Part shown: positions 1 through 11,014 of the stretch, in pieces
Layout of the letters: each line of letters begins with the position of its first letter
How positions within the stretch are numbered: position 1 is the stretch's first letter
Assembly: GCA_002104935.1 (NCBI GenBank)
Contig: MCGT01000026.1
Span: forward strand, 1 to 64,000
Source: Hesseltinella vesiculosa
Taxonomy: Eukaryota > Mucoromycota > Mucoromycetes > Mucorales > Cunninghamellaceae
Direction of reading: 5' to 3'
DNA length: 64,000 bases
The notes under the pieces: model-generated
Database searches by the model: none
Seen by the model: only the letters and a program-made list of their open reading frames with translations
Told to the model about the DNA's origin: nothing
Position numbers and translations under genes: made by a program

Positions 1-188
1 CCACCTCCATCAAAACCACCTCAGCTCCATCAAAACCACCCTCAGCTCCATCAAAACCACCTCAGCTCCATCAAAACCACCCCACCTCCATCAAAACCAC
101 CTCAGCTCCATCAAAACCACCTCGCCCATCACCCCCACCTCCATCAAAACCACCTCAGCTCCATCAAAACACCTCCCACCCTCCATCA

Positions 189-257
<69 letters not shown>

Positions 258-516
258 ATCAAACCTCCCCACCTCCATCAAAACCACCTCAGCTCCATCA
301 AAACCACCTCAGCTCCATCAAAACCACCCCACCTCCATCAAAACCACCCCACCTCCATCAAAACCACCCCACCTCCATCAAAACCATCCCACCTCCATCA
401 AAACCACCTCAGCTCCATCAAAACCATCCTACCTCCATCAAAACCACCTCAGCTCCATCAAAACCACCTCAGCTCCATCAAAACCCTCCCACCTCCATCA
501 AAACCATCCCACCTCC
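1..516. repeat. 20-bp minisatellite array
   Basis: Tandem array running off the left edge. The unit is 20 bp and has two main versions, CTCAGCTCCATCAAAACCAC and CCCACCTCCATCAAAACCAC, plus a few variants (CATCC or CCTCC replacing CCACC, occasional 1-bp indels). The unit length is not a multiple of three and no long frame is open, so it is non-coding. The array ends at about 516 and unique sequence follows. The unit is not a telomeric repeat. It may be an internal satellite or an assembly boundary. Confidence 0.9.
191..257. repeat. 67-nt poly(C) run inside the minisatellite
   Basis: Sixty-seven consecutive C residues interrupt the 20-bp array between two partial units. No other C run in the window approaches this length, while A and T runs of 15-30 are common. 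A sequencing or gap-filling artefact in the repeat is more likely than real sequence. Confidence 0.9.
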
Positions 517-648
517 GCAGCTTGTAACATCTCATTGCTAACGACGTAATAAGTCATAGAATAAATCATCAACTTCCAGGCGATCGACAAAAGAGGCAAC
601 GGACACACGCAGTAAATTGGGATAGTTTATTAAGGAGAAAAAGGGAAT

Positions 649-1372
649 CTAAACACCACCCTTTTTGACATTGAAGAAGTTGCGCACGACAAAGACTTGC
701 AAGGCGGCCATGGTGAGGATGGTGATACTTTCCAAACTGGCGAACCAAAAGATGCGCTGCTCAGTGGAGACAACGGTGCTGAAGTTTCGGTTTTCGCGTG
801 TACGGAAGTACTTTTGAGTACGGGCAATGTTGGTCAAGGAGCCCGACAGGCGGAAGAGGGATTCTTCCATGGCGTTGAGCGTTTCAGGGGGCTGGTTGCC
901 TTCGGCAACCTTGGCATAGTTGGGACGAAGTTCGTGTTCCAAAGTGATTTCAAAGTCGACAAGTTTCTCGGCAAACGTGGACATGCCATTGGAAAAGCAG
1001 AACGAATACTCGCCAGCATGTTTGGCTGTGAAAACATAGTCGCCTTGACGTTCACCTTGGCCATCGAGAACGACATTGTCGCGAGGATCTGTCACGACAT
1101 AATCGATATCAAATGAACCACCCGATTGCACCTAGATAAGATGAAGAGAAGAAGAAAAAAACTGAGTGCCATTGTGCATCTTCACAAAGTAAGCTTACGG
1201 CAAAGTAGAAACCAATCTTTTTGCCTGCCACATCGGTTGATGTGTAAAAGCAAGCATTTTCATTGGCTTGCATGTTGTAGGTCAAGGCTGTTGAATGGAC
1301 TGCCGATGGTAAAAGACAAAGTGTTATGAAAAACGTGACAAATGTCACCAGATGGAACGAGCTGGGCGACAT
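649..1372 (-). CDS. p24 (emp24/gp25L/TMED) family cargo receptor
   Basis: Type I membrane protein of COPII/COPI vesicles that helps select cargo between ER and Golgi. Two exons, 1372-1199 and 1131-649, with a 67-nt GT-AG intron, give 218 aa. The N-terminus (residues 1-27) is a hydrophobic signal peptide ending near AVHS. A GOLD domain follows with the family's paired cysteines (ENACFY near residue 41, SFCFSN after the splice). A coiled-coil stalk leads to one C-terminal membrane segment (SLESITILTMAALQVFVV) and a short cytoplasmic tail with the FF motif, RNFFNVKKGGV. Length and order are typical of p24 proteins. The subfamily is not certain from the tail alone. It lies 319 bp downstream of PFF1 on the same strand. 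Confidence 0.9.
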
Positions 1373-1691
1373 GATGGTGAGTTCTAAAGAAAAAGGGGAG
1401 CAGGAAATGGTTGATTGGACGGCGCTTTTGTGTTGGCGTTCCCTTTTTTCTTTTTTGGTCCCCCGCCGCCACCACATGTCAACTAGGCAGGACGGGTAGG
1501 GTGCTCACGACTTTTTCGATCTTTCTTTACCAGGAGATACACCCTTACCGATTCATATACGAATAGGCTAACTATGACCAGAAATGCATGATTTTAATGT
1601 TCTTTGTACACAACACCGAATCAACCAAGTTGACTTTGGTATAAACCGAAAGGGAGAGAAGAAAAAAAAAAAAAAAAAAGGTCTAAAATGA
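1373..1691. other. Intergenic, PFF1 3' end to p24 start
   Basis: This 319-bp gap must hold the PFF1 terminator and the p24 promoter, both minus strand. It contains an A17 run at about 1663-1679 (a T-run on the transcribed strand just past the PFF1 stop). No further gene or RNA was seen. Confidence 0.5.
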
Positions 1692-4600
1692 TTATAAATA
1701 CCAGTCTTGCATGACGGTACTGAGCCAGGTGGTGGTGGTCCAATCTGGTAAAATTCGTTCAATAGCACCCAACACGCCGACACCACCGACCAAGCGTTCT
1801 TGGCGTCGACCAGAAAAATTTTCACTTTCCAAGGCAGTGAATTCTACACGCAGTTTCCAACCACCAGCTTCAGCCAAGGCACGCTCTTCTTCTGGCACCA
1901 CCACGCTCAGATCCAATCTCCATCCATTACCGTCCGAGTGGCCATTGACATGACGCACGGTATAGCGGGTAGCGTAGGACAGGGGCTCTTCGTCTTTGAT
2001 GCTCCAACCGACGACATGAGCGTCAAAGGAAATCACGCTCCACGTGTAGGTAGGAAGAACGCTGTAGATCGACATGGTGCGCACGCCCGTGGCAGGGTCG
2101 TAATGATCATTGTGAACGGTCAGCACAGGGTAGATGCCTGCATCGAAATCAACCAATTTGTCGGCGGTGGCAAGTTTGGGGTCGGTGGTGTGAGCACGAA
2201 TATAAGGGCTGGTATGGAAGCGATAGCCGCCCAAGAAGTGACTGAAAGGATAGATCGAATCCCAGTCTTGCAAGCCATACAAGCCGACGCGGTTCTCGGG
2301 AGCCACTTGCAATTCCTGCTGCACCGTATCCAAAATCGTGTTGATATAGGGGCCATGGTCAGCCTGAGCCACAGACAAGTAGGTTTCGCCTGAGGTCAAG
2401 TTTTTCAAATGCTGAATAAACCTGAGCGAAGAGAGAGGTAGGGTTTAGCTCGACGATGAGAAAAGATGAGGGGCAGCTTACAATCGTTTGGGATGTAATT
2501 CATCATAAGGGAAAGCCCAGGATGTAGCAGAGCCGCCACAGACCACGATCAAAGCGAGGATCAAGACTTGCAAAACGAGCAGACCGATGACGATTCGAGA
2601 GAGCACGCGTTGGCCAAAACGATGGAGATGAGCAAGCGCAGGCAAGCACCACATGTAGGCAATGGAGCCAAAGATGATGGAGATGATAGCATCCACAGGC
2701 GTGTCAACACCCATACGACCGGTCAGGGGAACAAATAAGTCGATCAAAGCAAAGACGTTGTCGCTGTAAATAAAGGCCAAGGGCAGACAGGCAAAAGCAT
2801 AGGTGAGCGAGTGGACAAGAGGAGCACCACGCTTGACTTGGGCTGGAGAGGGCTTGAGGAAGAATTCATTGATTAGGGCGGCAACAAGCAACACCAAGCA
2901 GTAGACCCAACACACGTACGAGCTTGCCACCCCAGTCAGGGTCGTCAGCAAAGTCATACCAGCAAACGTAGCCATCAATGAGTTGAAGGTGCCATATTCC
3001 ATGTCCACATGCAAAGGACCTGGGAGGTGGTAGAAGAGAGATTGCACACCATAAGCACCCACCATGCCCATGGGCACAAACACGATCAGGCCATACCATT
3101 CATGTCTAAACCAGACCATGTGGCGGTTGATCAAGTCGGACGTCAAGAAAAAGGCCACCGTCATGGGCAGCACCAATGCCACTACGCCACTGACACTGAC
3201 AGCCACAATCGAGCGAATGTAAGACAGCACCAGCACAGGGATGGGGCGATAGGGGGAGGATTGGCTGCTCTGATAGATGACGTAACCCAGAAATCCATAA
3301 GCAATCAAGACGGTCAGGATTTGAATGCGGAAAGCCGTTGCCCACGTGTACACCCAGAAGAGCACGCCTAATACAAAAAAAAATAAAAATAAAAAAAAAC
3401 GTTGGTGGACATCCCATGCCAAGACGAGCCAGGCAACTTACCATGCATGTCGAAAAAGACAATTTCGCTGGTTGGCTCAATGTTGACAAGCGAGGTGTTT
3501 TGGGCCAAATATTCCAGAATGGCATGTGTGTTTTCACCAAGATGTTGGATAGAGCCGGGCTGCAGGTTTTTGGTGGTGTCCAAATGGGTATGGTAAAGAT
3601 ATGAGTTTTTGTAGATGGCCATGTCAATACCAGTCAAGTTGCCATATTGCACAAACTGTCTAAAATCGGTATCGGAAATGATCAAGCCAGTGCGAAAGAC
3701 GTCGTTTGCCTAAACAAAGGGAAGAATGCCGAGTGAGCAGGTATGAAAGAATGAAGCGGGTTTAACACGTACCAGCACGGTGCCATGAGGATAAGGTACA
3801 TGACTATAGGCCTCGATCATTTCACGGGAATTGGCTTGGAAAAGGATTTCACGGCCGGTGGTGCCGCAAGCGTCAATGTTCACGACAGATTTGATGCTGG
3901 GTTGGAAAAAGACAGTGTCACCATCCAAATTGGGTCTGGAAATGGTCTGCTTTTTTAGGTTGTCACTTACGAGTCCTTGAGTTCATGCATCGTGATAAAG
4001 GCGTGGGAAGCGTCTTGAAGAGTTTCTTCCGCACCATTGAACACTTGGCAAATAAAAAAATAAAAATTAAAAAAGTGAGCCAAGTTCAGGGCCACCTTTC
4101 ACTTACAAAAGACAATGGCATTGCGATAACCGGTCCAGTCACGTTGGCTCATGACGCGAATAAGCTCCAGCATGACGGCGGTGCCAGAACCATCATCGGT
4201 CGCACCAGGTGATCCTATGGTGGTATCATAGTGAGAATTGACCAGCACAGCATTATCTTCGCAGCTTCTAGATTCAAACGTAGTATCGGCTTCAGGGCAG
4301 GACAATCGCACAATGATATTGGTGATGTTGGTATAAGCCTTCAAGACCACTTCAAAAAAAAAAAAAAAAAGAAATGAGTATCCACTTCCCTGATAGAACT
4401 CCGTTGACAACAATTAAGAAGAAAAACAAAATTGGTGAACCCTTGCTCTCTCGGACGTCCCGATTCCCCCGAAACTTTCTCTACTTGACCACTTTCTACT
4501 TACTGTGATCCATGATATCAAACCGATGGCTACCAGATTCTTGTTGCACCCACATTTCAAATTTAGGAGCCCCAGGCACCTTGGCAGCATGTTGTTGATA

Positions 4601-4981
4601 GCTCAGAATGGCACTTTTCAGGTAGTCAGCTGACTGAGATTCCTCTACCGTGCCCACCAAACCTAGTAAAACCATAATGATCAGTCATCCTAGCCTGATT
4701 AAACTACTCCTTCATTACTTACGGTAACCAATGGTGTCGCTCAAGTAAGAGATGGTCTGGATAGCATTGAATTCAGAGAACTCTGGTTGGTCAGTTTCAG
4801 GATGGACACCATGATGAATCTTGGGGGTGGGAAGCTTGTAATGAAGTTGAAAGGACAGATAGATGGCCACACCACAATACAATAGGAGTCTTAACCAAGA
4901 CCACACCACACCTGGACGTTGAATAGGACGTGTCTCTTTCATGGATGCAAAGTCAATAGGACCTTTGCCTCTTGCTGACAT
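1692..4981 (-). CDS. PFF1: Vacuolar membrane M28 metalloprotease, Pff1/ERMP1-like
   Basis: Putative zinc aminopeptidase with a lumenal M28 domain and a multi-span membrane region. Eight exons: 4981-4723, 4662-4504, 4349-4107, 4043-3971, 3935-3773, 3709-3442, 3367-2482, 2421-1692; all introns are GT-AG and the model closes in frame at 926 aa, close to yeast Pff1 (976). One N-terminal membrane segment (WSWLRLLLYCGVAIYL) precedes the peptidase domain. Zinc and catalytic residues are visible: NSHYDT (H179, D181), GATDDGSG (about 188-195) and NGAEE (E226/E227). After about residue 400 there are roughly eight hydrophobic segments, then a hydrophilic C-terminal domain. It is divergent from VRG4, sharing a 487-bp upstream region. 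Substrates are unknown even for characterised homologues. Confidence 0.92.
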
Positions 4982-5468
4982 AAAGAGAGGAATGGGGAAA
5001 AAAGAAGAGAATAAAAAAAAAACTGGTCCCTGGCTTTTTCTTTCAAAAAAAAAAAAAAAGGGTTTGCCGGAAAAACCTCATTGATTGTGCACCCGGCCTT
5101 GTTGGGGTGTACAGGCAAAAGTGCTTGTGTGACCCAAACTGCAAGGAAACAGTGCAAAAGTGCTTCGGCCAATCAGATCTCACTGATTTTCGTTCTCTTC
5201 TTCAACCTCCCCCCCCCCCATTTTTTAGTTTCTTTGGTTGTTTTCTTCTCCCTTTTTTTCTCATTTTTCATTTATAAAAACCTACAAGACATACGAAAAA
5301 GTGGTATAGGACGCTTTTTCTTATTGTAACTAGATAGATCTCTCCCTCTTCATACCTTTTTTTAAGCCCACTTTTATTGGCTTCTCAACCCAGCCATCAT
5401 CTCCCATTTGGCCATTGTTCATCAACCTATTTTTATTCTTTATTGCACCACCTAATATATACTAGACA
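4982..5468. promoter_or_regulatory. Divergent promoter region PFF1/VRG4
   Basis: 487 bp between two oppositely transcribed starts. It contains A- and T-runs, a C9 run near 5210, and a pyrimidine-rich stretch of about 150 bp reading into VRG4. No clear TATA box could be assigned. Confidence 0.5.
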
Positions 5469-6845
5469 ATGGCCTCATCAAAAGCAGAATACAGTAAGGT
5501 ATCTATCCACGATACCAATGATCAACCTTCACATCCACCTCCAGCCACCTTGGTAGCCTCCACTCACGTCAATCTGTCACCCACAACAAGAGCTGCCTTG
5601 CCTATCGCTTGTTATTGTTTCGCCAGTATCCTCATGACTGTCACTAACAAATATGTACTCAGTGGCTATGGCTTCAACATGAACTTTTTACTATTGACCA
5701 TACAGGTAAGTGAAGGCGCAAAAAGCAAGAGACAGCCTTGTCCAAAAAGCATTCAAATTAATTTATTTTTTTTTATTTAGAATATTGTCACCGTTCTATT
5801 GTTGCAAACTTTCAAGTTTTTGAATTTGATCAAGTTTCGTGAATTTGATAAAGAAGAAGCTCGCAAATGGATGCCTATCGCTGCTGCCCTTGTTGCTATG
5901 ATCTACACCGGCTCCAAGTCCTTGCAATATCTGCCTATCGCCATATACACTGTCTTCAAAAACTTGACCATCATTTTAATTGCCTATGGGGAAGTCCTTT
6001 GGTTCGGTAGCATTGTGACGGAAAAGATGCTGCTCGCTTTTGGGTTGATGGTAAGGACAGACACTGACAGTTTTTTTTTACTGAGATTTTTTTTTTGTAG
6101 GTATTGTCTTCGATCATTGCTGGTTGGGCTGACATTTCCTCGGCTTTGCAAGATTTAATGGGTTTGGACTCTACCTTGATCGGTTACTTTTGGATGGCTA
6201 CCAACTGTCTATCCTCAGCTGCCTTTGTGTTATACATGCGCAAACGAATCAAGCTCACCAACTTCAAGGATTTTGACACTGTCTACTACAACAATCTTTT
6301 GTCTATTCCTTTGCTGATCATCCCCAGTTTTATTTTTGAAGATTGGAGCTCAGAGAACCTGGCCAAGACTTTGTAAGACAACCATGCCAACAACAAGGAA
6401 TGACTTCCAACTCACCCCGTTTTTTTTTTTTTTAGCCCGGAGGAAATCCGCAGCCAAATGATCTACGCCATGGTATTCTCGGGCGTATCTGCCTTTGTGA
6501 TGTCCTATGCCAGCGCATGGTGTGTCCGAACCACGTATGTCCTTTACATCGATCTACACAAGAGCAACTTATTTATACTCTTTTGATAGTTCGTCGACGA
6601 CCTACAGCATGGTTGGCGCTTTGAACAAACTGCCCATTGCCGCCTCGGGAATTCTCTTCTTTGGCGACCCTGCCACTTTTGCAAATGTGACTGCCATCAT
6701 TGTGGGCTTTATTGCCGGTTTGGTATACTCTTACGCAAAGACTTTTGGCGGCAAACCCTCCAATACCAATTTAACCCAAAGCATTCCCATGTCAGCTTCT
6801 AGTCAAAGTGCCGCTGACGCTGCCAAAGCCAATGGAAAACTATGA
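5469..6845 (+). CDS. VRG4: Golgi GDP-mannose transporter (Vrg4/Vig4)
   Basis: Nucleotide-sugar antiporter (DMT superfamily) that brings GDP-mannose into the Golgi lumen for mannosylation of glycoproteins and lipids. Five exons: 5469-5705, 5781-6050, 6101-6372, 6436-6534, 6590-6845; 377 aa, matching the family. About ten membrane segments follow a 40-residue cytosolic N-terminus. Both diagnostic motifs are present: VYYNNLLS (the FYNN-type motif) and [12 protein letters not shown], whose GALNK core binds GDP-mannose in characterised homologues. The last intron lies just upstream of GALNK. It is convergent with the LOA1-like gene. Confidence 0.95.
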
Positions 6846-7190
6846 AACCCTCACTCACCTATACGCATTATCTTTTTTTTTCCCTCGCTCACTCTTCCTA
6901 TCATCTCACTGCCACTTTTTTTAAAAAAGAATGAAAAATTCCCCCCCCACAACACTTGTCTCTTCTTTTTTTCTGTAAACCCAAATATTAAAAAAGCTGC
7001 CATTGAACAGACATGACCATGCTCATGTTCCACAGCATTTTAGTTTTAGTGTCAATTTCTGTGTCACCTTTCAATCAGATCATCTCAAAGCACCCAATCA
7101 GTGAACCCACATGGAAACACCCTTCTTGTCAGCCTGAACTTCTGAGAGCATTGATAAAGGCTTCCTTTTTTTTTTTTATTCCACCCTAAA
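6846..7190. other. Convergent 3' region VRG4/LOA1
   Basis: 345 bp between two stop codons. It contains several T- and A-runs that could serve as polyadenylation signals on either strand. No gene or RNA was seen. Confidence 0.5.
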
Positions 7191-8451
7191 TCAACGCCGT
7201 TTCTTGGAATGGACAGGATGATCTTTCTTGTTCCTCGAGTAATAGTAATCCATGAATTCGCGTTTGCTGCTGACGTCCATGTTGGTTTTTCGTAGGCGCG
7301 CCATATTTCCAAGCGAAAGGCCAAGCAGCCCACCCACCAAGTCAGTAGCACCTGCCAACTGCGCTAAATCATTCGTATTCATATTATTTGATCCAGCACA
7401 TGGAGCATCCATGTCGTCCAAGAATTTGACCCGCAGCGTGTTGGAAAACTATACGAAAAGCTTGCAAGTTAGCCTTTCTCTCAGCACGATGGCCACAGTG
7501 CAATCAATATACCTGAGCACATAGACACATCAAATGGATCAACTGGTTCCCAACGGTGTAAGTCGGCGACATATAATGATAATCATACTTGAAGGCCATC
7601 ACATGGAATCCGCCATGATGATCATTGACCTTGAAATCTTCAAAAAGCGGTGACGCAAACTTCAGTAGGGCCCGGCCGTTGGTGGTGGTGGCTTCGGGAA
7701 ACACGACAATAGGCCGATCCTGCGACTGCTGCAGCTGCTTCAATGAGACAAGGCATGGATCGTCGGAGGATATACCAGCGTCTTCAGGCGTCAGTGGTGG
7801 AGGATACACGCACGCTCGGATCGCCTGCCAAAATGATAAAACTCGAACCATGTTGACTGAGGGAATGGCTTGGGTAAAGGTAGGGTTGAAGCTGCATAAA
7901 ACAATGTCAGGGTGACGCCGGTCATCTCGCTTTTTATGAGGCAGCTCTTACCGGAAAGCAAGATAGATCACATCCACATACGAGGTCCAATTTGCCACAA
8001 TGATGTCGCCAGGCTTGACCTGGAACTGAGATTTCTTGGCGCCTTTGGCACGGCTAATAAAAAAAAAGGTCAATATGTTTGTGTACAGCCTCTATTTTTG
8101 ACCTACCCTCTGCGCACAGTGGTTGTTTCAGTCCTGATCAACATGAACCCAGCGAAAAAAAGAATCAATCGTAAACAAACAAAGGACCACGCGCGTTGCC
8201 AGATCTTTTGTAGCGGTGGAACAGGCATCTGCGTTAAGAAGTTGACGATTAATAAATGATGAGGAAGGCCCTGCGCCTCCAGCCTTTTCAACTACGATGC
8301 CGCTCCTTACCAGTAAAGAGCCTAAGAGATTCACTGACACAAAGTATAATAGGGACATCACTAGCACAAGCATAATTTTGATCAGCCCTTGGACTGGCCC
8401 AAACACGTAATGTACAATGTTGGCAACTGTCCCCACTACACTTGTTTCCAT
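7191..8451 (-). CDS. LOA1: Loa1/Vps66-like lysophospholipid acyltransferase
   Basis: PlsC-type acyltransferase related to yeast Loa1 (lysophosphatidic acid acyltransferase of ER and lipid droplets). Exons 8451-8311, 8228-8107, 8053-7952, 7891-7513, 7448-7191; 333 aa. Two hydrophobic segments lie in the first 80 residues. The substrate motif FPEATTTNGR (186-195) is strongly family-like. The first catalytic motif is odd: the usual NHxxxxD reads N109-W110-TSYV-D115, so the histidine is tryptophan. The C-terminus ends in a basic tail, SKKRR. The exon joins and frame are clean, so this is not a sequencing slip. Activity is inferred from family only. Confidence 0.8.
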
Positions 8452-9192
8452 CCTAGGTGCCTATCAATAACACAAACTAGATGAGCTGACACTGTCATTT
8501 GTAATCGACATGATGCGAGAACACTTGCCACCGGTGGCAAAAAAGGTTGGATGCCTGTACCAGGATCCTACAAAATCGAGCCCAAAAAAAAAAAAAAAAA
8601 AAAAAAAAAGCAGAGAGAGATAAGCATCATTTCAACTAGTCAAGAACATTCGTCTTATTCTGCTTCTCCCTACCCTCCATCGTGAATACTTCTCCATGGA
8701 TTATTATATGATGACTTTGTGGAAGAGGAAAAACTACCACCTCCCAAAAAAAAAAAATAACACCTTTCTCTGGCGGCATTTGAAAATCGTGCTCTCCAAA
8801 GCAATGCCAGCAAAATCTTAGTGCACCAGTAAAACCCGCAAAGAGCTGGGCCTAAGAAATACAGTAAGAAGAAAGGAACAAGCCTGTTTCTGTGGCCAAC
8901 ATGTTGACGAGGTGATAAAAATCGCTCTCTTGGGGGTCAGCCCTGCAAAAATTTCGAACAATCATCGTCGTTGCCTGCCTCCAATGCAAAGCACTCGAGA
9001 GTTTTGATGGAAGAAATGGCCAATCAGAGGCCACATGCAATTATTTTTTTATTTTTTTTATTTTTTTTTGCAGCAATGGACGGCAACAAATCGACAGCAA
9101 ACCACGGAAACTCATACGTCACTGGATAGAGACAACGGCAAGGTTAACCCAAAAAAAAAAAGAACGCCATTGGCGCAAAATAAAAAAACTAC
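8452..9192. other. Intergenic, no gene seen
   Basis: Upstream region of the LOA1-like gene. It holds a 26-nt A run near 8584 and other A/T runs. No conserved frame, tRNA or recognisable element was found apart from the repeat that begins at 9193. Confidence 0.5.
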
Positions 9193-9461
9193 GTGCGGAA
9201 GCTGAAAATGGCAATCCAGATTCTTTTCTTCATTTCGAAAAAAAAGGACACGCTGATATATCATGTTTGAGTGAACATAACGATCTGAAATTTTGAACAG
9301 ATGAACAGATGCATGGATGATGTTGGTGCTGAAAAAATTAGGCCGATTGGTGAAGGTCGCCCAGCCAACTTTTGATCAGGTACGTTTTGGCAACTCCGAT
9401 TCTCCAGCTAAAAACTGAAAAAAATAAACCATTTTCCTCAGGGGACACCCAGGCGATCTGC
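9193..9461 (+). repeat. Dispersed repeat family, copy A
   Basis: About 270 bp that aligns by eye along its whole length, same orientation, with 58403-58672. Shared blocks in order are: GCTGAAAATGGCAATCCA; CATTTCGAAAAAAAA; a GATGATG-TGCTGAAAAAAT block; CCCAGCCAAC-TTTGATCA; CAGCTAAAAA; and a terminal CAGGCGATCTG (9450-9460). Spacing between blocks varies by a few bases. No coding potential or clear terminal inverted repeat was seen. It is likely an old non-autonomous transposon. Confidence 0.75.
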
Positions 9462-9747
9462 TTAAAATAAATTTTTACCCTTAGCTCAACTCACCTGTCT
9501 ATTTTTTTTAAACTTGGAACTTTTTTCTGCCTTTTTTATACGCTGAACCCGATTAAGTATTCATACTATTGCTTTGAGGCCACTCACCTGTACTTTTTAC
9601 CCTTGAGCCTGCTCCCAGTCGTCATTTCCCTTCAACAAAAAAGAAAAAACAACACACCAATCACGCGGCTTCGGTTATCCGGCGGCCGTCTCGGGCCGAA
9701 ACGCCGAAACCACAATGACATTGTTTCCGTGGTTCTACATTCAACAA

Positions 9748-9829
9748 GGTGATTTGGCCGAGCGGTCTAAGGCGCTGCACTCAAGTTGCAGTCTCGAAAG
9801 AGGCCTGGGTTCGAATCCCAGAGTCACCA
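9748..9829 (+). tRNA. tRNA-Leu (anticodon CAA)
   Basis: Complete 82-nt type II tRNA without an intron. The acceptor stem GGTGATT pairs with AGTCACC. The D arm contains GGCCGAGCGGTCTAAGGC. The anticodon arm is CTGCA-CTCAAGT-TGCAG with anticodon CAA, reading UUG. The long variable arm is TCTC-GAAA-GAGG. The T arm is CTGGG-TTCGAAT-CCCAG. The discriminator base is A, and a T5 run starts 5 nt downstream as a Pol III terminator. Internal A and B boxes are present. Confidence 0.97.
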
Positions 9830-10440
9830 TATCTTTTTGGTTTTTTTCGCTGCTGCTTTTTTTTGCACTTTTTTTTTACTGTCCAGGGCCGTCCATTCCG
9901 TAAAAAGTATGAGCATGTTGCATAGACTTGTATTTTTAATTTTACTTCTGTTGTCAATGCAATGGGACTTGTAGGAAGATCGAAAAGGCACCATGAGACG
10001 AGAGTGGCGCTGACCCTTGCCTTGCTTGTCTGTTGCGTTAAATGCAATGAAGGCACGGTTCTCATCTTTCACTCTTGGTAGATACCGGTATTGCCTCGGG
10101 CCTCGACCCCTGTGCGATGACATGATAGTCTCCCAAGGATATAGGATAACATGTGATCTATGACTGGCTGGTCGTGCTAATCTGATGCGCCTCTGCTTCT
10201 TTGTGTAAGGAGCCCTTCATATTATGGAGTGTTACGTATGTGCAAGATTCGTGTTCATCGGATTTGGCTTTTTTTTTTCGCTGGTCAAGTTGAATAGCAA
10301 CCAAAACTGGCGAACCTTTTTTTTTTTTTTTTCCTACATCACCATTCTTCATGACCTTCTTCAGTATCCAACACTTCACTCCGGTTTACTCTAGTGTGTT
10401 GGACAATATTCGTTTCTTTTGCACAGTTATCATGTTCCTT

Positions 10441-10468
10441 GGAGACCATCAGGCGATCTGACCAAAAG
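10441..10468 (+). repeat. Solo end of the dispersed repeat (copy C)
   Basis: GGAGACCATCAGGCGATCTG followed by ACCAAAA resembles the right end of copies A and B (GG-GNC-C-CAGGCGATCTG). The rest of the element is not recognisable here. Confidence 0.4.
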
Positions 10469-11014
10469 TCTTGAAAAAAAAAGTAGCCTGCTTCTATTCG
10501 GCTCAGCTAATCAGTGCCAGAGTATATAGAAACCTGGACAAATGAAAGAGCATCATTTGCTATTCCTGATTATGGTGCTCATACTCATGTATTGTTAGGC
10601 TACCTGGATATAAATGGTCGTGACAGAACAATAATGCGTCTCTATCATTCAACCAGCTTCCATTTTTTCTTCGTTTTCTTTTTTTATTAAGAAACTGTCA
10701 AAGAAAATCGACTGGTCACCGAATCAAAAACATAATCAATGCGCTGGAATAACATATAACAATAAAACTGCAGAGAAATTGATTTCCAATGGGAACGGGC
10801 TGATTGTCATTATGCAAAGAGAGGGGACGCAGGCACGGAGAAGCTCATGACCTGCCAAAAAAAGACAAACGGAGAAACTCCGGCGTCCTTCGCGCAAAGC
10901 GCAGAGAGTCCTTTTGTTTTTCTGTCCATACACTTTTTTTTTTTTTTTTTTTTTTTTTTTTCGATCTCTTCACGCATTTGAACTTATTTCAAAATCAAAA
11001 GACGATCAGTTAAC

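Larger units (their letters stand above)
9462..11014. other. Intergenic around tRNA-Leu, upstream of ETT1
   Basis: Apart from tRNA-Leu and the solo repeat end at 10441, no gene is supported. A 22-nt-plus T run lies near 10931-10962, about 55-80 bp before the ETT1 ATG, a position typical of promoter T-tracts in this window. Confidence 0.5.

Noticed and set aside
1..516. CRISPR-like or telomeric array
   Set aside because: Units are directly adjacent with no spacers, and the 20-bp unit is not a telomere repeat; a plain minisatellite in a fungal genome.
697..1116. Long plus-strand ORF over the p24 gene
   Set aside because: Shadow frame of the p24 coding exon; no family resemblance and unsuited start.
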